Shown: positions 8,957 through 17,306, counted from the first letter of the stretch. The stretch is 44,840 nt of DNA from an uncultured Trueperaceae bacterium (GCA_937907415.1 CALCHY010000382.1:1-44840), one strand, 5' to 3'. The notes: a model not told the origin generated them from the sequence alone. A program made the numbers and translations.

Positions 8957-9715
8957 TTACCCGGCCGACCAACCGAGGTCAATGCTCTGCACGCTGCCGG
9001 TCACGCCCCAGGCCGCTGCTGAGGCGAGGTAGCTAACCAAGCCTGCCACGTCGGCCGGCTCCAGCATGCGCTTGATAGCTGCGTGCTCCAAGAAGACTTT
9101 GGACTCCACCTCGGCGGGCGCCAAGTTGCGTGTGCGCGCCTGGTCGAGAACCTGTGCCTCCACCAGCGGGGTGCGCACGTAGGCTGGCGCCACGACGTTC
9201 GCGGTTATGCCGTCCTTGCCACCCTCCAGTGCCGCCACCCTCGCCAGGCCGACCACGCCATGCTTCGCGGCGACGTACGCGCCCTTGAAGGGGCTCGCTG
9301 TTAGGCTGTGGGCGCTGCCCATGTAGATGATGCGGCCGCTACCAGTGCGCTTCAAGGCTTCCCAGGCGTACTTGGTCAGCAGAAACGGACCCGTGAGCAT
9401 GAGTGCGAGCATGTCGTCCCAACGCTCTTCCGGGAAGTCGACTAGCGCGTCGAGGTGCTGGTAGCCTGCGTTGACGACCAGTACGTCCAGCCCGCCTGCC
9501 GACTCGACGGTGGCCGATACTGCCGCAGCGCAGCCGGCGCGCGTTGCCAGGTCGGCTATGACGTGTCCGCACCCGAGTTCAGCGGCGACCTCGACCGCGG
9601 CCGCTTCGTTCTTGTCGGCGATGACTACCTTCAGCCCGTCAGCTACCAGCCGCTTGGCGCACGCCGCTCCGATTCCGCTCGCTCCGCCCGTAACCAGTGC
9701 AACACGTTCACTCAT
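8957..9715 (-). CDS. bdhA: 3-hydroxybutyrate dehydrogenase (short-chain dehydrogenase)
   Basis: A cytoplasmic NAD-dependent SDR enzyme of 252 residues. The Rossmann motif is GGASGIG (10-16), the structural NAG motif is present, and the catalytic Ser lies in GSAHSLTAS with Tyr-Lys in YVAAKHGVVG. NAGYQH, the SAH motif, the exact form of the YVAAK block and the TPLVEAQ segment fit the D-3-hydroxybutyrate dehydrogenase group (acetoacetate interconversion) better than FabG-like reductases. It may serve polyhydroxybutyrate or ketone-body metabolism, but no partner gene is adjacent. It lies 94 bases downstream of lysK and seems to have its own promoter. The specificity rests on similarity to remembered family members. 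Confidence 0.8.
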   Translation of the reverse strand: MSERVALVTGGASGIGAACAKRLVADGLKVVIADKNEAAAVEVAAELGCGHVIADLATRAGCAAAVSATVESAGGLDVLVVNAGYQHLDALVDFPEERWDDMLALMLTGPFLLTKYAWEALKRTGSGRIIYMGSAHSLTASPFKGAYVAAKHGVVGLARVAALEGGKDGITANVVAPAYVRTPLVEAQVLDQARTRNLAPAEVESKVFLEHAAIKRMLEPADVAGLVSYLASAAAWGVTGSVQSIDLGWSAG

Positions 9716-9724
9716 CGTGATGGG

Positions 9725-9730
9725 AGTCTA
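9725..9730 (-). promoter_or_regulatory. Candidate -10 box (TAGACT) close to the bdhA start
   Basis: TAGACT on the minus strand lies 9 bases before the bdhA ATG, giving a leaderless or nearly leaderless transcript. No good -35 hexamer is seen. The same hexamer precedes hisS and priA in this window. Confidence 0.4.
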
Positions 9731-9809
9731 CGCTCCCCGACGCTGCGTTGGCACCGCGGTCTGCTAGGCCAGCAACCGTGCATTTGATAATACCTACCAG
9801 GGAACAGAT

Positions 9810-10931
9810 TCACTGGCCCAGGCCAGCCAACTCCCGCAGCACGGAACCGAGAACATCGACCGCGAGCAAGTACTCGCCAAGGGGCAAACGCTCCTCAGGG
9901 GTGTGATCGAGGCTCGAGTCGCCTGGGCCGTAAGCCACCATGGGCACGTTCCAGTAAGGCGCCACCACGTTCATGTCGGAGGTACCGGTCTTGAGGCTGG
10001 GCGTCGGACTCCCATCCGCGGCGCGAATGGCGACGCGGAAGGCGCGTGCTAGCGCGCTGTGGTTGCTCGCGCGCTGGGCGTCGAGGCCCTCCGTGAACTC
10101 CAGCTCCACCCCGCTTGGCAGACTTATGTCGGCAAGCGCCTGTCGCAACGCGCCAGCGTCCCATCGCGGCGGCACCCGCAAGCTGGCTGTGGCGCGACAC
10201 CACTCCTCGAGGCCGTCGCTGCCGGACTCCACCCCAAGGAGCGTGACCTGCAGCCGCTCGAACAGCCCATCGATGCCCTCGTTGTCGTCGCGGACCCAGG
10301 CGCGCAAGGCGGAGTAGGCGTCGACGGCCACCTCCGCCGCGCTGGCGTCCTCCCTGGCAGAGTGCGCGCCCGAACGCCGCGCGCCAATCGTCACGCCAAG
10401 GCGCCCCTTGTACCCGAGGGTGTAGCGCTCCCAGCCGCTTGGCTCGCCAACGACGAGCAGGTCGGGCGCGGGGTACGCAGCTACGGCGTGGCGCGCGCCT
10501 CTGCTGCTAGGCGCTTCCTCCTCCACCGCCCCGATGACGGTCAGGGTCAGTTGCTCCCACACGCTGTCAGGCGCCCTTGTGGCGGCGGCGAGCGCGGCGC
10601 ACAAGCTGCCCTTCGCATCCACCACTCCACGCCCGTGCAGCTCACAGTCTTCGATGCGGACGGCGATGGCGCCTGGCACCGTATCGATGTGGCCGAGGAA
10701 CGTCACCTTGAGAGGCCCTGCGCCCCAGACGGCGACGGCGTTCCCGGCCGCGTCAACGAACTGCTCCCGTGCACTGCCGCTGATGGCACTCGTGAGGTAG
10801 TGCGCCACGGCGCTCTCGGCGCCCGACAGGCTCGGCGTGGCTACGGCCCCGAACAGGAGTTGCACAGCGTCTGCATCCGACATCCCCGAGCTGGCTTCCG
10901 CAGTCTGCCGCACCCGCCCTGCGACCATCAC
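9810..10931 (-). CDS. lysK: [LysW]-lysine hydrolase
   Basis: The last enzyme of the LysW pathway: it cleaves the isopeptide bond between the carrier C-terminal Glu and lysine, freeing lysine and regenerating LysW. It is an M20-type metallohydrolase of about 373 residues. The metal-site motifs are GHIDTVPG (H81), GRGVVDAKG (D105), EEEAPSSRG and a C-terminal HTPEE. KTGTSDMN and VAYGPGDSSLDHT fit LysK and its ArgE/DapE-like relatives. The start is the GTG at 10931, overlapping the lysJ stop as GTGA; an ATG follows immediately at 10928. It is the last gene of the lys operon. A dual role on LysW-ornithine (arginine pathway) is known in archaea and cannot be excluded here. Confidence 0.92.
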   Translation of the reverse strand: MMVAGRVRQTAEASSGMSDADAVQLLFGAVATPSLSGAESAVAHYLTSAISGSAREQFVDAAGNAVAVWGAGPLKVTFLGHIDTVPGAIAVRIEDCELHGRGVVDAKGSLCAALAAATRAPDSVWEQLTLTVIGAVEEEAPSSRGARHAVAAYPAPDLLVVGEPSGWERYTLGYKGRLGVTIGARRSGAHSAREDASAAEVAVDAYSALRAWVRDDNEGIDGLFERLQVTLLGVESGSDGLEEWCRATASLRVPPRWDAGALRQALADISLPSGVELEFTEGLDAQRASNHSALARAFRVAIRAADGSPTPSLKTGTSDMNVVAPYWNVPMVAYGPGDSSLDHTPEERLPLGEYLLAVDVLGSVLRELAGLGQ

Positions 10932-12097
10932 GCGCGCAGTTCCTCCGCCACCAACGCGACGGCGCGGTCGACCTCGGCGGGCTGCACGATGAGGGGCGGC
11001 AGGAACCTCACCACCGTCGCGCCAGCGGCCACCGTAAGCAGCCCACGCTCGCGCAGGCCAGCCACTACCGGCCCGACGCGCTCCTTCAACTCCATGCCGA
11101 CCATCAGGCCGCGGCCGCGTACTTCCCTGACCCGCTGGCTAGCGCTAGCGCGCAAGCCGGCCATCAGGCGCTCACCCATGACAGCGGCGTTGGTAAGCAG
11201 GTCACGCTCAGCAAGTTCGTCCAACACCGCCAGTGCCGCTGCGCAGGCCAGTGGGTTGCCGCCGAACGTGGAGCCGTGCCCGGCGCGCGGCATGGCGCGC
11301 GCGACTGAGTCCGTCATGAGCGTGGCGCCGATCGGCACGCCGCCAGCGAGGCCCTTGGCGAGCGTGACCACGTCGGGCGTTACCCCAGCGGCCTGCGACG
11401 CGAGGAAGGTGCCGGTGCGCCCAACGCCGCACTGCACCTCGTCGAACACGAGCAGCGCACCGTGACGCTCGGTCACCTCGCGGGCGAACTCCAAGTAGCC
11501 GGCGGGCGCGGGCTGCACGCCGCCCTCACCCTGAACCGGTTCCACCATGAACGCGGCCGTGTCGTCGTTGACGGCGGCGGCCAGCGCCTCCGCGTCCCCG
11601 AACGTCACGAACTCGACCTCGCCAGGCAGGGGCTCGAACGGCTTGCGGTACGAGGCCTCCCACGTGACCGCAAGCGACCCGAGGGTACGTCCAGCGAAAC
11701 CGCGCTTGGCGGCTACGATGCGCGTGCGGCCAGTAGCTGCCCGCGCCCACTTGACGGCCGCCTCGTTAGCTTCGCTGCCCGAGTTGGATAAGAACGCGCG
11801 TTCAAGCGGCGCGCCAACCACTTGAAAGAGACGCTCGAGGAACTCGGCCCTCACGTCGTTGGCTTGGCTCTGAGGGCAGACGATCAGGCGCTCTGCCTGC
11901 CCCGCGATGGCGGCAGCCAAGCGCGCGTTGCCGTGACCGACGCTCGCCACCCCGATGCCCGCCATGAAGTCGAGGTACTCGCGCCCGGCCTCGTCGTAGA
12001 GGAACACACCCTGACCCCGAACGAACGCCGTCTGCGGGGAGTAGAGCCGCGAGTCGTGGCGCGCCTCGCGCTCGACGACGGTCATGGGCGGCGTCAC
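10928..12097 (-). CDS. lysJ: [LysW]-aminoadipate semialdehyde transaminase
   Basis: A PLP-dependent class III aminotransferase of 389 residues that converts LysW-bound aminoadipate semialdehyde to LysW-lysine with glutamate as amino donor. The phosphate-binding SNSGSEANEAA (104-114), the FDEVQ motif (Asp219) and the Schiff-base lysine in TLAKGLAGG (Lys248) are intact, as is the HGSTFGGNPLACAAALAVL block. It resembles ArgD, but the operon fixes its role. The GTG start at 12097 overlaps the lysZ stop as GTGA; an in-frame ATG at 12085 is an alternative start. Confidence 0.92.
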   Translation of the reverse strand: MTPPMTVVEREARHDSRLYSPQTAFVRGQGVFLYDEAGREYLDFMAGIGVASVGHGNARLAAAIAGQAERLIVCPQSQANDVRAEFLERLFQVVGAPLERAFLSNSGSEANEAAVKWARAATGRTRIVAAKRGFAGRTLGSLAVTWEASYRKPFEPLPGEVEFVTFGDAEALAAAVNDDTAAFMVEPVQGEGGVQPAPAGYLEFAREVTERHGALLVFDEVQCGVGRTGTFLASQAAGVTPDVVTLAKGLAGGVPIGATLMTDSVARAMPRAGHGSTFGGNPLACAAALAVLDELAERDLLTNAAVMGERLMAGLRASASQRVREVRGRGLMVGMELKERVGPVVAGLRERGLLTVAAGATVVRFLPPLIVQPAEVDRAVALVAEELRA

Positions 12098-12906
12098 GCC
12101 ACCACCGTGCCGTGTCCTGCCAGGGCGCGGCGCACTGGTTGCGCTACACGCGCATCTCCTAGCACCACGCGGCCGACTCCGCCCTGCACGGCAGCCACGG
12201 CGCCCATCACCTTCTTCTTCATGCGCCCGTGCGCGAACTGTTGGGCGGCGTCGCTGTCGGCGGCAGCGATGTGCGCCACGAGCGAGCTCTCGTCAGGGAA
12301 CGCGCGCAATAGACCGGGCACGTTCGAGAGGAGCAGTAAGGCAGCGGCGCCCAAGCCGACCGCAACGGCGGCGGCGGCGCGGTCGCCATCGACGTTCATG
12401 GCCACCCCCTCGTGACTGATGGCCGGCGGCGTGAGGACCGGCAGGTAACCCGCGCCAAGCAGCAGCTCCAGCAGGGCGGTGTTGACGCGCTCGACCGTGC
12501 CCGTGTGATCTCCACGCAAGAGCAGCACGCGCCCGTCCTCGACGGACCTGACGGTGCCCTTGAACGACCCCTCGAAGAGGCGCCCATCTATGCCGGAGAG
12601 CCCAACCGCATTAACGCCGCGCGCCTGCAGGCGCTCGACGATCCCCTTGTTGACCTTGCCGCAGTAGACCATCTCGAACACCTCGAGCGTGGCGCGGTCC
12701 GTGTAACGGCTCTGGTGGCCACTAGGGCTGGTGACGAAGCGGGGCGGGACGCCCAACTGGGCCGAGATGCGATTGGTCTCCGCGCTACCTCCGTGCACGA
12801 GCACGACGCTCACCCCTTCTTGCCACAGGGCGGCCACGTCGTCGCACACGCTGTCCAAGTCGATGCCCTCCGACCCGCCGACCTTGACGACAACTGGGGC
12901 GCTCAC
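12094..12906 (-). CDS. lysZ: [LysW]-aminoadipate 6-kinase
   Basis: An amino-acid kinase family enzyme of 270 residues, related to N-acetylglutamate kinase (ArgB), that phosphorylates the side-chain carboxylate of LysW-bound alpha-aminoadipate. The nucleotide-binding lysine lies in VVKVGGSEG (4-12), followed by VLVHGGS. The block SGHQSRYTD is typical of LysZ rather than ArgB. MNVDGDRAAAAVA and LLLLSNVPGLL fit the family core. The GTG start at 12906 overlaps the lysY stop as GTGA. It lies in the order lysY-lysZ-lysJ, where consecutive pathway steps are next to each other. Confidence 0.93.
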   Translation of the reverse strand: MSAPVVVKVGGSEGIDLDSVCDDVAALWQEGVSVVLVHGGSAETNRISAQLGVPPRFVTSPSGHQSRYTDRATLEVFEMVYCGKVNKGIVERLQARGVNAVGLSGIDGRLFEGSFKGTVRSVEDGRVLLLRGDHTGTVERVNTALLELLLGAGYLPVLTPPAISHEGVAMNVDGDRAAAAVAVGLGAAALLLLSNVPGLLRAFPDESSLVAHIAAADSDAAQQFAHGRMKKKVMGAVAAVQGGVGRVVLGDARVAQPVRRALAGHGTVVA

Positions 12907-13937
12907 GGGTGGAGACCGGTGAAGCCGAGGCCGGCCGCCTCGGGGAGTCCCATGGCGATGTTGAGCGACTGCAGGGCGTGCCCCGCCGTGCCCTTCACGA
13001 GGTTGTCTAGCGCCGCCATCACGACGAGCCTGCCGCTGGCCTCGTCCAGTTCGAAACCGACGTCACAGTAGTTGCTGCCGTCCAAGATCTTCGGGTCCGG
13101 CACGCGGTGCACTCCCCTGCGCGCCCGCACGATGCGCACGAACGGCTCGGCGTCGTATGCGTCGCGGAACGCGGCCAGCACAGTAGCGTCCGTAACGCCT
13201 TCCCGCACGAAGGTGTGAGCGGTGACCAGCACGCCCCTGATGCGCTCGATGGCGGTAGCGGTCAGGTGGACGGTCGGGGCGCCTGGCAGCGCCTCTGCGA
13301 TCTCGGCCTGGTGGCGGTGACGTGTAGGCGCGTACGTGCGCACTGCCCCTGAGCGCTCAGGGTGGTGCGAGGCGCCTGAGACGCTGCTGCCGCCCGCGCT
13401 GCTGCCGATCTTGGCGTCGAGGATGACGTCGCGCGTCTCATCTAGTAGCGCCACCGTTGGGTGCAGCGCCAGGATGGCCGCCGTGGCGATGCAGCCAGCA
13501 CCGGCTATGCGCTGCGCTCCCTGTAGCCGTTCGCGGTTGAGTTCCGGGTTGGCATAAACGAACGTGCCGAGGAGGTCCGGTCGGCTGTGCGCCTCCTTGT
13601 GGTGAGCCGCGTACGCCGCCTCGTTCGGCAAGCGGAAGTCCTCGGACAAGTCGACGAGGTGCGGCGCGAGCGGCGCGACATCTTCGATGCGCTTGGCGAG
13701 TTCCCCGTGTGGCAAGGCGGCGATGAGTACGTCGCACGCGCTCAGGTCGTCAGGGTGGCTGAAGCGCAAGTCGGTTACGCCGCGCAGGTTGGGGTGCACC
13801 AGGTGAACGGGGTGGCCGGCGTGCTCGCGACTCGTGACCTGCGCGACCTCGAGGGCGGGATGCCCGAGCGCCAGCCGCAGGAACTCGCCGCCGGCGTAGC
13901 CCGACCCGCCTACGATGCTGACGCGCGCCCTGCTCAC
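12903..13937 (-). CDS. lysY: [LysW]-aminoadipyl phosphate reductase
   Basis: A NADPH-dependent reductase of 344 residues that converts LysW-aminoadipyl-6-phosphate to the semialdehyde; a homologue of ArgC. The N-terminal Rossmann motif is [13 protein letters not shown] (10-22). The catalytic Cys149 lies in GAGCIATA, and the downstream [20 protein letters not shown] block is typical of the family. HRHQAEI carries the expected catalytic His region. The GTG start at 13937 overlaps the lysX stop as GTGA. Confidence 0.93.
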   Translation of the reverse strand: MSRARVSIVGGSGYAGGEFLRLALGHPALEVAQVTSREHAGHPVHLVHPNLRGVTDLRFSHPDDLSACDVLIAALPHGELAKRIEDVAPLAPHLVDLSEDFRLPNEAAYAAHHKEAHSRPDLLGTFVYANPELNRERLQGAQRIAGAGCIATAAILALHPTVALLDETRDVILDAKIGSSAGGSSVSGASHHPERSGAVRTYAPTRHRHQAEIAEALPGAPTVHLTATAIERIRGVLVTAHTFVREGVTDATVLAAFRDAYDAEPFVRIVRARRGVHRVPDPKILDGSNYCDVGFELDEASGRLVVMAALDNLVKGTAGHALQSLNIAMGLPEAAGLGFTGLHP

Positions 13938-14779
13938 GCCACCAGCTCCAGTTGCGCGGCGGCGTGCCTGGCGATAAGGCCGGGGATGTCGACGCCCGTC
14001 GTCGTTATGGAGTTGCGGAACTCCATGGTGTGGTTGACCTCGATGACGAGGAGCCCGCGCGCCGACTCGACGAGGTCGATGGCGAGGATCCCGCCGCCCA
14101 CGGCGCGAGCAGCGCCGAGCGTGACCGCGATGAGGTCTTCAGTCAGCGGGCAGTTGCTCGCCACGCCGCCGCGCGCCGTGTTCGTGATCCAGTCGTCGGA
14201 CGTGCGGTAGATGGCTGCTACGACCTCGTCGCCGATCACGAACGCCCGGACGTCGCGCCCCGGCTTGTCGATGTACTCCTGCAGGTAGTGCACCTTGTGC
14301 TCGGGACCGCCGAGGACTTCCTTGTACTCGAGGAGCGCCTCGGCAGCCGCGCGTGACTCCAGCCGCGCCACCAGCCTGCCCCAGCTACCAACGAGCGGCT
14401 TGATGACGACCGGGTAACCGAGTCGCTCCGCCTCCGCTAGAGCCGCGTCCCTGTCGACGGCGACGCTCGTGCGCGGCGTCGGCACGCCGTGACGCACGAG
14501 GGCGGCGCTGGTGGCGAGCTTGTCGCCGCACACCTCGATGACCTCTGGCCGGTTGAGGACAACGCTGCCTGCCGCCTGGTAGGCGCGCGCAAGGCTAAGC
14601 CCGCGCCACTGCGACACGCAGCGTTGCAGCACTACCGCTGGCGCGGCGGCGCCGAGCTCGATGGCGATGGTCGCCGCGTAGAGCGGCGTGCACGGAACGC
14701 CAACGCGCTCGAAAGCGTCGAACAGCAGGCGTTCCTCTTCGCGCAAACGGTCGTAGACCACCGCCACCGAGTCGGTCAC
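13934..14779 (-). CDS. lysX: Alpha-aminoadipate-LysW ligase
   Basis: An ATP-grasp ligase of 281 residues (RimK-like) that joins the amino group of alpha-aminoadipate to the gamma-carboxylate of the C-terminal glutamate of LysW. The ATP-grasp lysine region [11 protein letters not shown], the YLQEYI hinge and the metal-binding [11 protein letters not shown] near the C-terminus are all present. The GTG start at 14779 overlaps the lysW stop as GTGA, so LysX and its carrier are translationally coupled. LysX normally grips the acidic LysW body through a basic patch; since the LysW here has lost its zinc site, LysX residues at that interface are worth comparing with other lineages. Confidence 0.93.
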   Translation of the reverse strand: MTDSVAVVYDRLREEERLLFDAFERVGVPCTPLYAATIAIELGAAAPAVVLQRCVSQWRGLSLARAYQAAGSVVLNRPEVIEVCGDKLATSAALVRHGVPTPRTSVAVDRDAALAEAERLGYPVVIKPLVGSWGRLVARLESRAAAEALLEYKEVLGGPEHKVHYLQEYIDKPGRDVRAFVIGDEVVAAIYRTSDDWITNTARGGVASNCPLTEDLIAVTLGAARAVGGGILAIDLVESARGLLVIEVNHTMEFRNSITTTGVDIPGLIARHAAAQLELVA

Positions 14780-14940
14780 TCGCCCCAGTCCTCGGCCTCT
14801 TCCGGCGCTAGTTCGAAGCGTAGCGGCTCGAGGCCGACGACTTCGAGTTCCGCGCCCTCGTCCGTTACAAGCAGCTCGCCGAGCATGAGGGTGGCTGGGT
14901 CGAGGGTCAGGCGTCCGTGTGGGGTGTCGATGAGTTGCAT
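14776..14940 (-). CDS. lysW: Amino-group carrier protein LysW, cysteine-free variant
   Basis: A small acidic carrier protein of 54 residues, exactly the usual length. The C-terminal half matches the family closely: [13 protein letters not shown] (29-41) followed by the acidic tail PEEAEDWGE, whose last Glu54 is the attachment point for aminoadipate. The ATG has GGAGG 7 bases upstream, and the stop overlaps the lysX GTG. The N-terminal half is aberrant. Known LysW proteins carry two CxxC pairs that bind zinc; here the first region reads TPHGRL and the second LVTDEGAEL, and the protein contains no Cys. Reading upstream in frame brings no CxxC-like segment, so this is not a wrong start. I infer a functional carrier with a metal-free fold. 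Confidence 0.93.
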   Translation of the reverse strand: MQLIDTPHGRLTLDPATLMLGELLVTDEGAELEVVGLEPLRFELAPEEAEDWGE

Positions 14941-15075
14941 GGTCTCCTCCGTTTTCCTTGGTCGCGAGCTGCGCAGGCCAGAGCGCTGGCAGCCAGAGCG
15001 TCGGCGCGAACAGTAGCTTTCGTTTCTAAGGTCGGCGTTTCGGCGCCGCGTGCTCAGGCCGAACGGCCGAGGGGC

Positions 15076-15104
15076 AGCTTAGACCGCTACGGCGAGTGTG
15101 TCAA
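15076..15104 (-). promoter_or_regulatory. Promoter of the lys operon
   Basis: On the minus strand a perfect -35 TTGACA (15099-15104) is followed after exactly 17 bases by TAAGCT (15076-15081). Transcription should start near 15069, giving a leader of about 128 bases before lysW. Confidence 0.8.
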
Positions 15105-15209
15105 CCCCACGTTTTAGCGATGGGAATGGGCGTTCCTGTAGATTCGAAGGTGGTTCGAACATCGTCCGGAAGGATGCAAGGCGCGCTCCGCTAGCACCAC
15201 ACGGCTAAC

Positions 15210-15244
15210 GGCCGAACTCGGCCATGTACTTACGAATCGTAAGT
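15210..15244 (-). terminator. Tandem hairpins downstream of mgtE
   Basis: Directly after the mgtE stop the minus strand can fold ACTTACG-ATT-CGTAAGT (15228-15244), then GGCCG-AGTT-CGGCC (15210-15223). No T tract follows, so termination is a guess from position. Confidence 0.35.
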
Positions 15245-15247
15245 GTG

Positions 15248-16645
15248 CTAGAGCAACGTGCCCGTGAGGATCAGTTTGGCGAGAGCGAAGAAGATGACGA
15301 TGCCGGTAACATCGACGATCGTCGCAACGAACGGCGTCGACGAGGCGGCGGGGTCCGCGCCCATGCGCTTTAGGAGTATCGGCAGCAGCGACCCGGTGAG
15401 CGACCCCCACAGCACGACCCCGACGAGCGAGATGGCGATGGTCACGGCGATCAGAAGCCACGCGTCGCCGTACGAGTCGAAGGCGAAGCGCCAGATGGCC
15501 ACCCGCAAGAACCCTAGGAGCCCTAGCAGCCCGCCTAATGCCAACCCGGCACCGAGCTCGCGGCGCATGATGTGCAACCAGTCCCTCACCCCGACCTCGC
15601 CGAGCGCCATGGCGCGCGTGACGAGGGCAGCCGCCTGCGAGCCGGAGTTGCCGCCGCTCGAGATGATGAGGGGCAGGAAGAGCGCGAGCACCACGGCGCT
15701 GGCGATCTCCGCCTCGAAGAAGCCCATGGCGGTCGCCGTGAGGGTCTGGCCTAGGAAGAGGAGCACGAGCCAGAACGCGCGCTTACGGATGACGCGGCCC
15801 AACGAGATGCTGAGGTACGGCTCCTCGAGCGCTTCCACCCCACCGAGCATCTGGATGTCCTCTGTCGCCTCTTCCTCGGCAACGTCGAGGACGTCGTCGA
15901 CCGTCACGATCCCGATGATCACCCCGTCCGAGTCGACGACGGGCAGGGCGGAGCGGTCGTGCTTGCGGAACACCGCGACGGCGGCTTCCTGGTCGTCAGA
16001 AGCGTGCAGCGCCACGAACTGCTCGTCGATCATCTGGTCGATGCGCGTACTCGGGTCCACCAGGAGCAGCTCGCGCATGCGCAGGTCGTCGATCAGCACG
16101 CCGCCCGGCCCGGTCACGTAGACGACGTTGAGGGTCTCGGAGTCGCGCCCGTACACCCGCACGTGGTCGAGGGCCTGACCGGCCGTCCACTGGCGCTTGA
16201 CTGCCACGTAGTCCGGCGTCATGAGGCGGCCGATCGACTCCTCCGGGTAGTTGAGGAGGCGCGTAGCCACGTCGCGCTCTGCCGGGGTGAGGAGGTTCAT
16301 GAGACGCCGGGTTACCTCGCCGGGGAGCTCCTCGAGGAGCGCCGTGCGGTCGTCGGCCGACATCTCGTTGAGGATGCCAGCCACTTCGCGGTCGCCTAGC
16401 GCCTTTATCAGGCGTTCTTGGGAGGCGAGGGTGAGGTACTCGAAGGTATCGAGCGCCCGCTCGCGCCCCAGCAAACGGAAGACGACGGCCTCCGCCTCGT
16501 TAGGTAGCGCCTCGAGCACGTCAGCCATGTCCGGCGGTCCGAACTGCCCGAGCCGTTGGTGGATCTGGTCGAAGCGGCGCTCAGCGACCAGGCGCTCGAG
16601 CTCCGCTACTTGCTCTGGGGCCGCAGCAGTCTCAGGTCCTGGCAT
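15248..16645 (-). CDS. mgtE: Magnesium transporter MgtE
   Basis: An inner-membrane Mg2+ channel of 465 residues. The ATG at 16645 is chosen because it overlaps the yfbR stop by one base and gives the normal family length; an upstream in-frame extension would lie inside yfbR and has no protein character. The N-terminal helical MgtE domain (about 20-125) includes GRLMTPDYVAVKR leading into two CBS domains (about 130-250, with FRKHDRSALPVVDSDG). The C-terminal third has five membrane helices with the conserved pore segment PLIISSGGNSGSQ. The family is gated by cytosolic Mg2+ bound between the CBS and N domains. No M-box riboswitch is seen, as the gene lies inside a transcript begun upstream of yfbR. 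Confidence 0.93.
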   Translation of the reverse strand: MPGPETAAAPEQVAELERLVAERRFDQIHQRLGQFGPPDMADVLEALPNEAEAVVFRLLGRERALDTFEYLTLASQERLIKALGDREVAGILNEMSADDRTALLEELPGEVTRRLMNLLTPAERDVATRLLNYPEESIGRLMTPDYVAVKRQWTAGQALDHVRVYGRDSETLNVVYVTGPGGVLIDDLRMRELLLVDPSTRIDQMIDEQFVALHASDDQEAAVAVFRKHDRSALPVVDSDGVIIGIVTVDDVLDVAEEEATEDIQMLGGVEALEEPYLSISLGRVIRKRAFWLVLLFLGQTLTATAMGFFEAEIASAVVLALFLPLIISSGGNSGSQAAALVTRAMALGEVGVRDWLHIMRRELGAGLALGGLLGLLGFLRVAIWRFAFDSYGDAWLLIAVTIAISLVGVVLWGSLTGSLLPILLKRMGADPAASSTPFVATIVDVTGIVIFFALAKLILTGTLL

Positions 16646-17235
16646 CAGTTCAGCTCGTCCAGGGTGAGGCGGAAGGACGGCACGAACGCCTCCATGAAGT
16701 AGCGCACGGCTGGGTCCTCGATCGCGGCGAGTTCCTTGAAGATCGCCTGCTCGGCGCGCACGAACTCGAGGTTGCCCGCCTTGGCCTCCTCGAGGCACTT
16801 GAGGTAAGCGCAGATCTTGTCGGCCTGCTTGACGAGCTTCCAACACGCGGCGTCGTCCGGTCCGGGAAAGAAGAGCGGTGCGTAGTCTGCCTGCAGTTCG
16901 GGCGGCAGCATGCCGAGCAGCCGCCTGCGCGCGACCGTCTCGATGCCGCCAAGCGCCTCTTTGATGCTCGGCGTGAAGTACTTGACTGGCGTCGGCACGT
17001 CGCCGGTGATGACCTCTTCTGCGTCGTGGAACACGGCGAGCAGCGCAGTGCGCTCGGGGTCAACCGCCCCGCCGAGTTGGCGGTTGGTGATGACGGCCAG
17101 GGCGTGCGCCACCATGGCAACCTGCAAGGAATGCTCCTGCGTGTTCTCTGCCCTGGTGTTACGCATGAGGCCCCAGCGTTGGATGAACTTGAGCCTGGCT
17201 ACGTACGCGAAGAAATGGCTGGTCACGCCCGCCAT
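16645..17235 (-). CDS. yfbR: HD-domain 5'-deoxynucleotidase, YfbR type
   Basis: A cytoplasmic metal-dependent phosphohydrolase of 196 residues that dephosphorylates deoxyribonucleoside 5'-monophosphates. It follows E. coli YfbR almost block for block: SHFFAYVARL, RWGLMRNTR, ENTQEHSLQVAMVAHALA, then FHDAEEVITGDVPTPVKYF, KQADKICAYLKCLEEA and FMEAFVPSFRLTLDE. The metal ligands are the H of QEHS, the HD of FHDAEE and the later Asp in KQAD. I chose the ATG at 17235 because the homologue begins a few residues before SHFF; a GTG at 17226 is equally possible, and ribosome-binding signals are weak for both. It is the first gene of a two-gene unit with mgtE. Confidence 0.88.
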   Translation of the reverse strand: MAGVTSHFFAYVARLKFIQRWGLMRNTRAENTQEHSLQVAMVAHALAVITNRQLGGAVDPERTALLAVFHDAEEVITGDVPTPVKYFTPSIKEALGGIETVARRRLLGMLPPELQADYAPLFFPGPDDAACWKLVKQADKICAYLKCLEEAKAGNLEFVRAEQAIFKELAAIEDPAVRYFMEAFVPSFRLTLDELN

Positions 17236-17257
17236 CGTATCCGTATGAAACAATCCA

Positions 17258-17286
17258 TTGACGCCTAGCGCTCTCATCATTAGGCT
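17258..17286 (+). promoter_or_regulatory. Promoter of the lipoprotein gene
   Basis: TTGACG (17258-17263) and TAGGCT (17281-17286) are separated by exactly 17 bases, and a start near 17293 would fall just before the AGGAGG ribosome-binding site of the gene at 17307. Confidence 0.65.
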
Positions 17287-17306
17287 CGAGCAGTAGGAGG
17301 ACATAA

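Larger units (their letters stand above)
14941..15247 (-). other. Region between mgtE and lysW: lys promoter and structured leader, no gene
   Basis: About 307 bases without a coding region. Besides the lys promoter it holds the predicted leader (about 15069 to 14941). That leader starts with a GGCC-GAAC-GGCC hairpin (15057-15068) and continues with a 5-base stem CGGCG/CGCCG (15033-15048) and a direct repeat GCCAGAGCG at 14977 and 14992. There is no ATG or GTG for a leader peptide and no T-rich terminator, and it does not look like a lysine riboswitch. The mgtE-proximal part carries the two hairpins listed separately. Confidence 0.55.

Noticed and set aside
10059..11465. A 468-codon open frame on the plus strand opposite lysK and lysJ
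   Set aside because: The composition is Arg/Ala/Pro-rich, it has no recognisable domain, and both genes on the other strand are certain.
14941..15069. Lysine riboswitch in the lysW leader
   Set aside because: The conserved five-helix junction sequences of the L-box are not present; only simple hairpins are seen.
15135..15165. GGTTCGAAC resembling a tRNA T-loop
   Set aside because: The flanks do not form an acceptor stem or anticodon arm on either strand; it is a TTCGAA repeat only.
16646..16846. In-frame upstream extension of mgtE
   Set aside because: It lies inside the yfbR coding region, is Arg-rich, and MgtE normally begins as predicted from the ATG at 16645.
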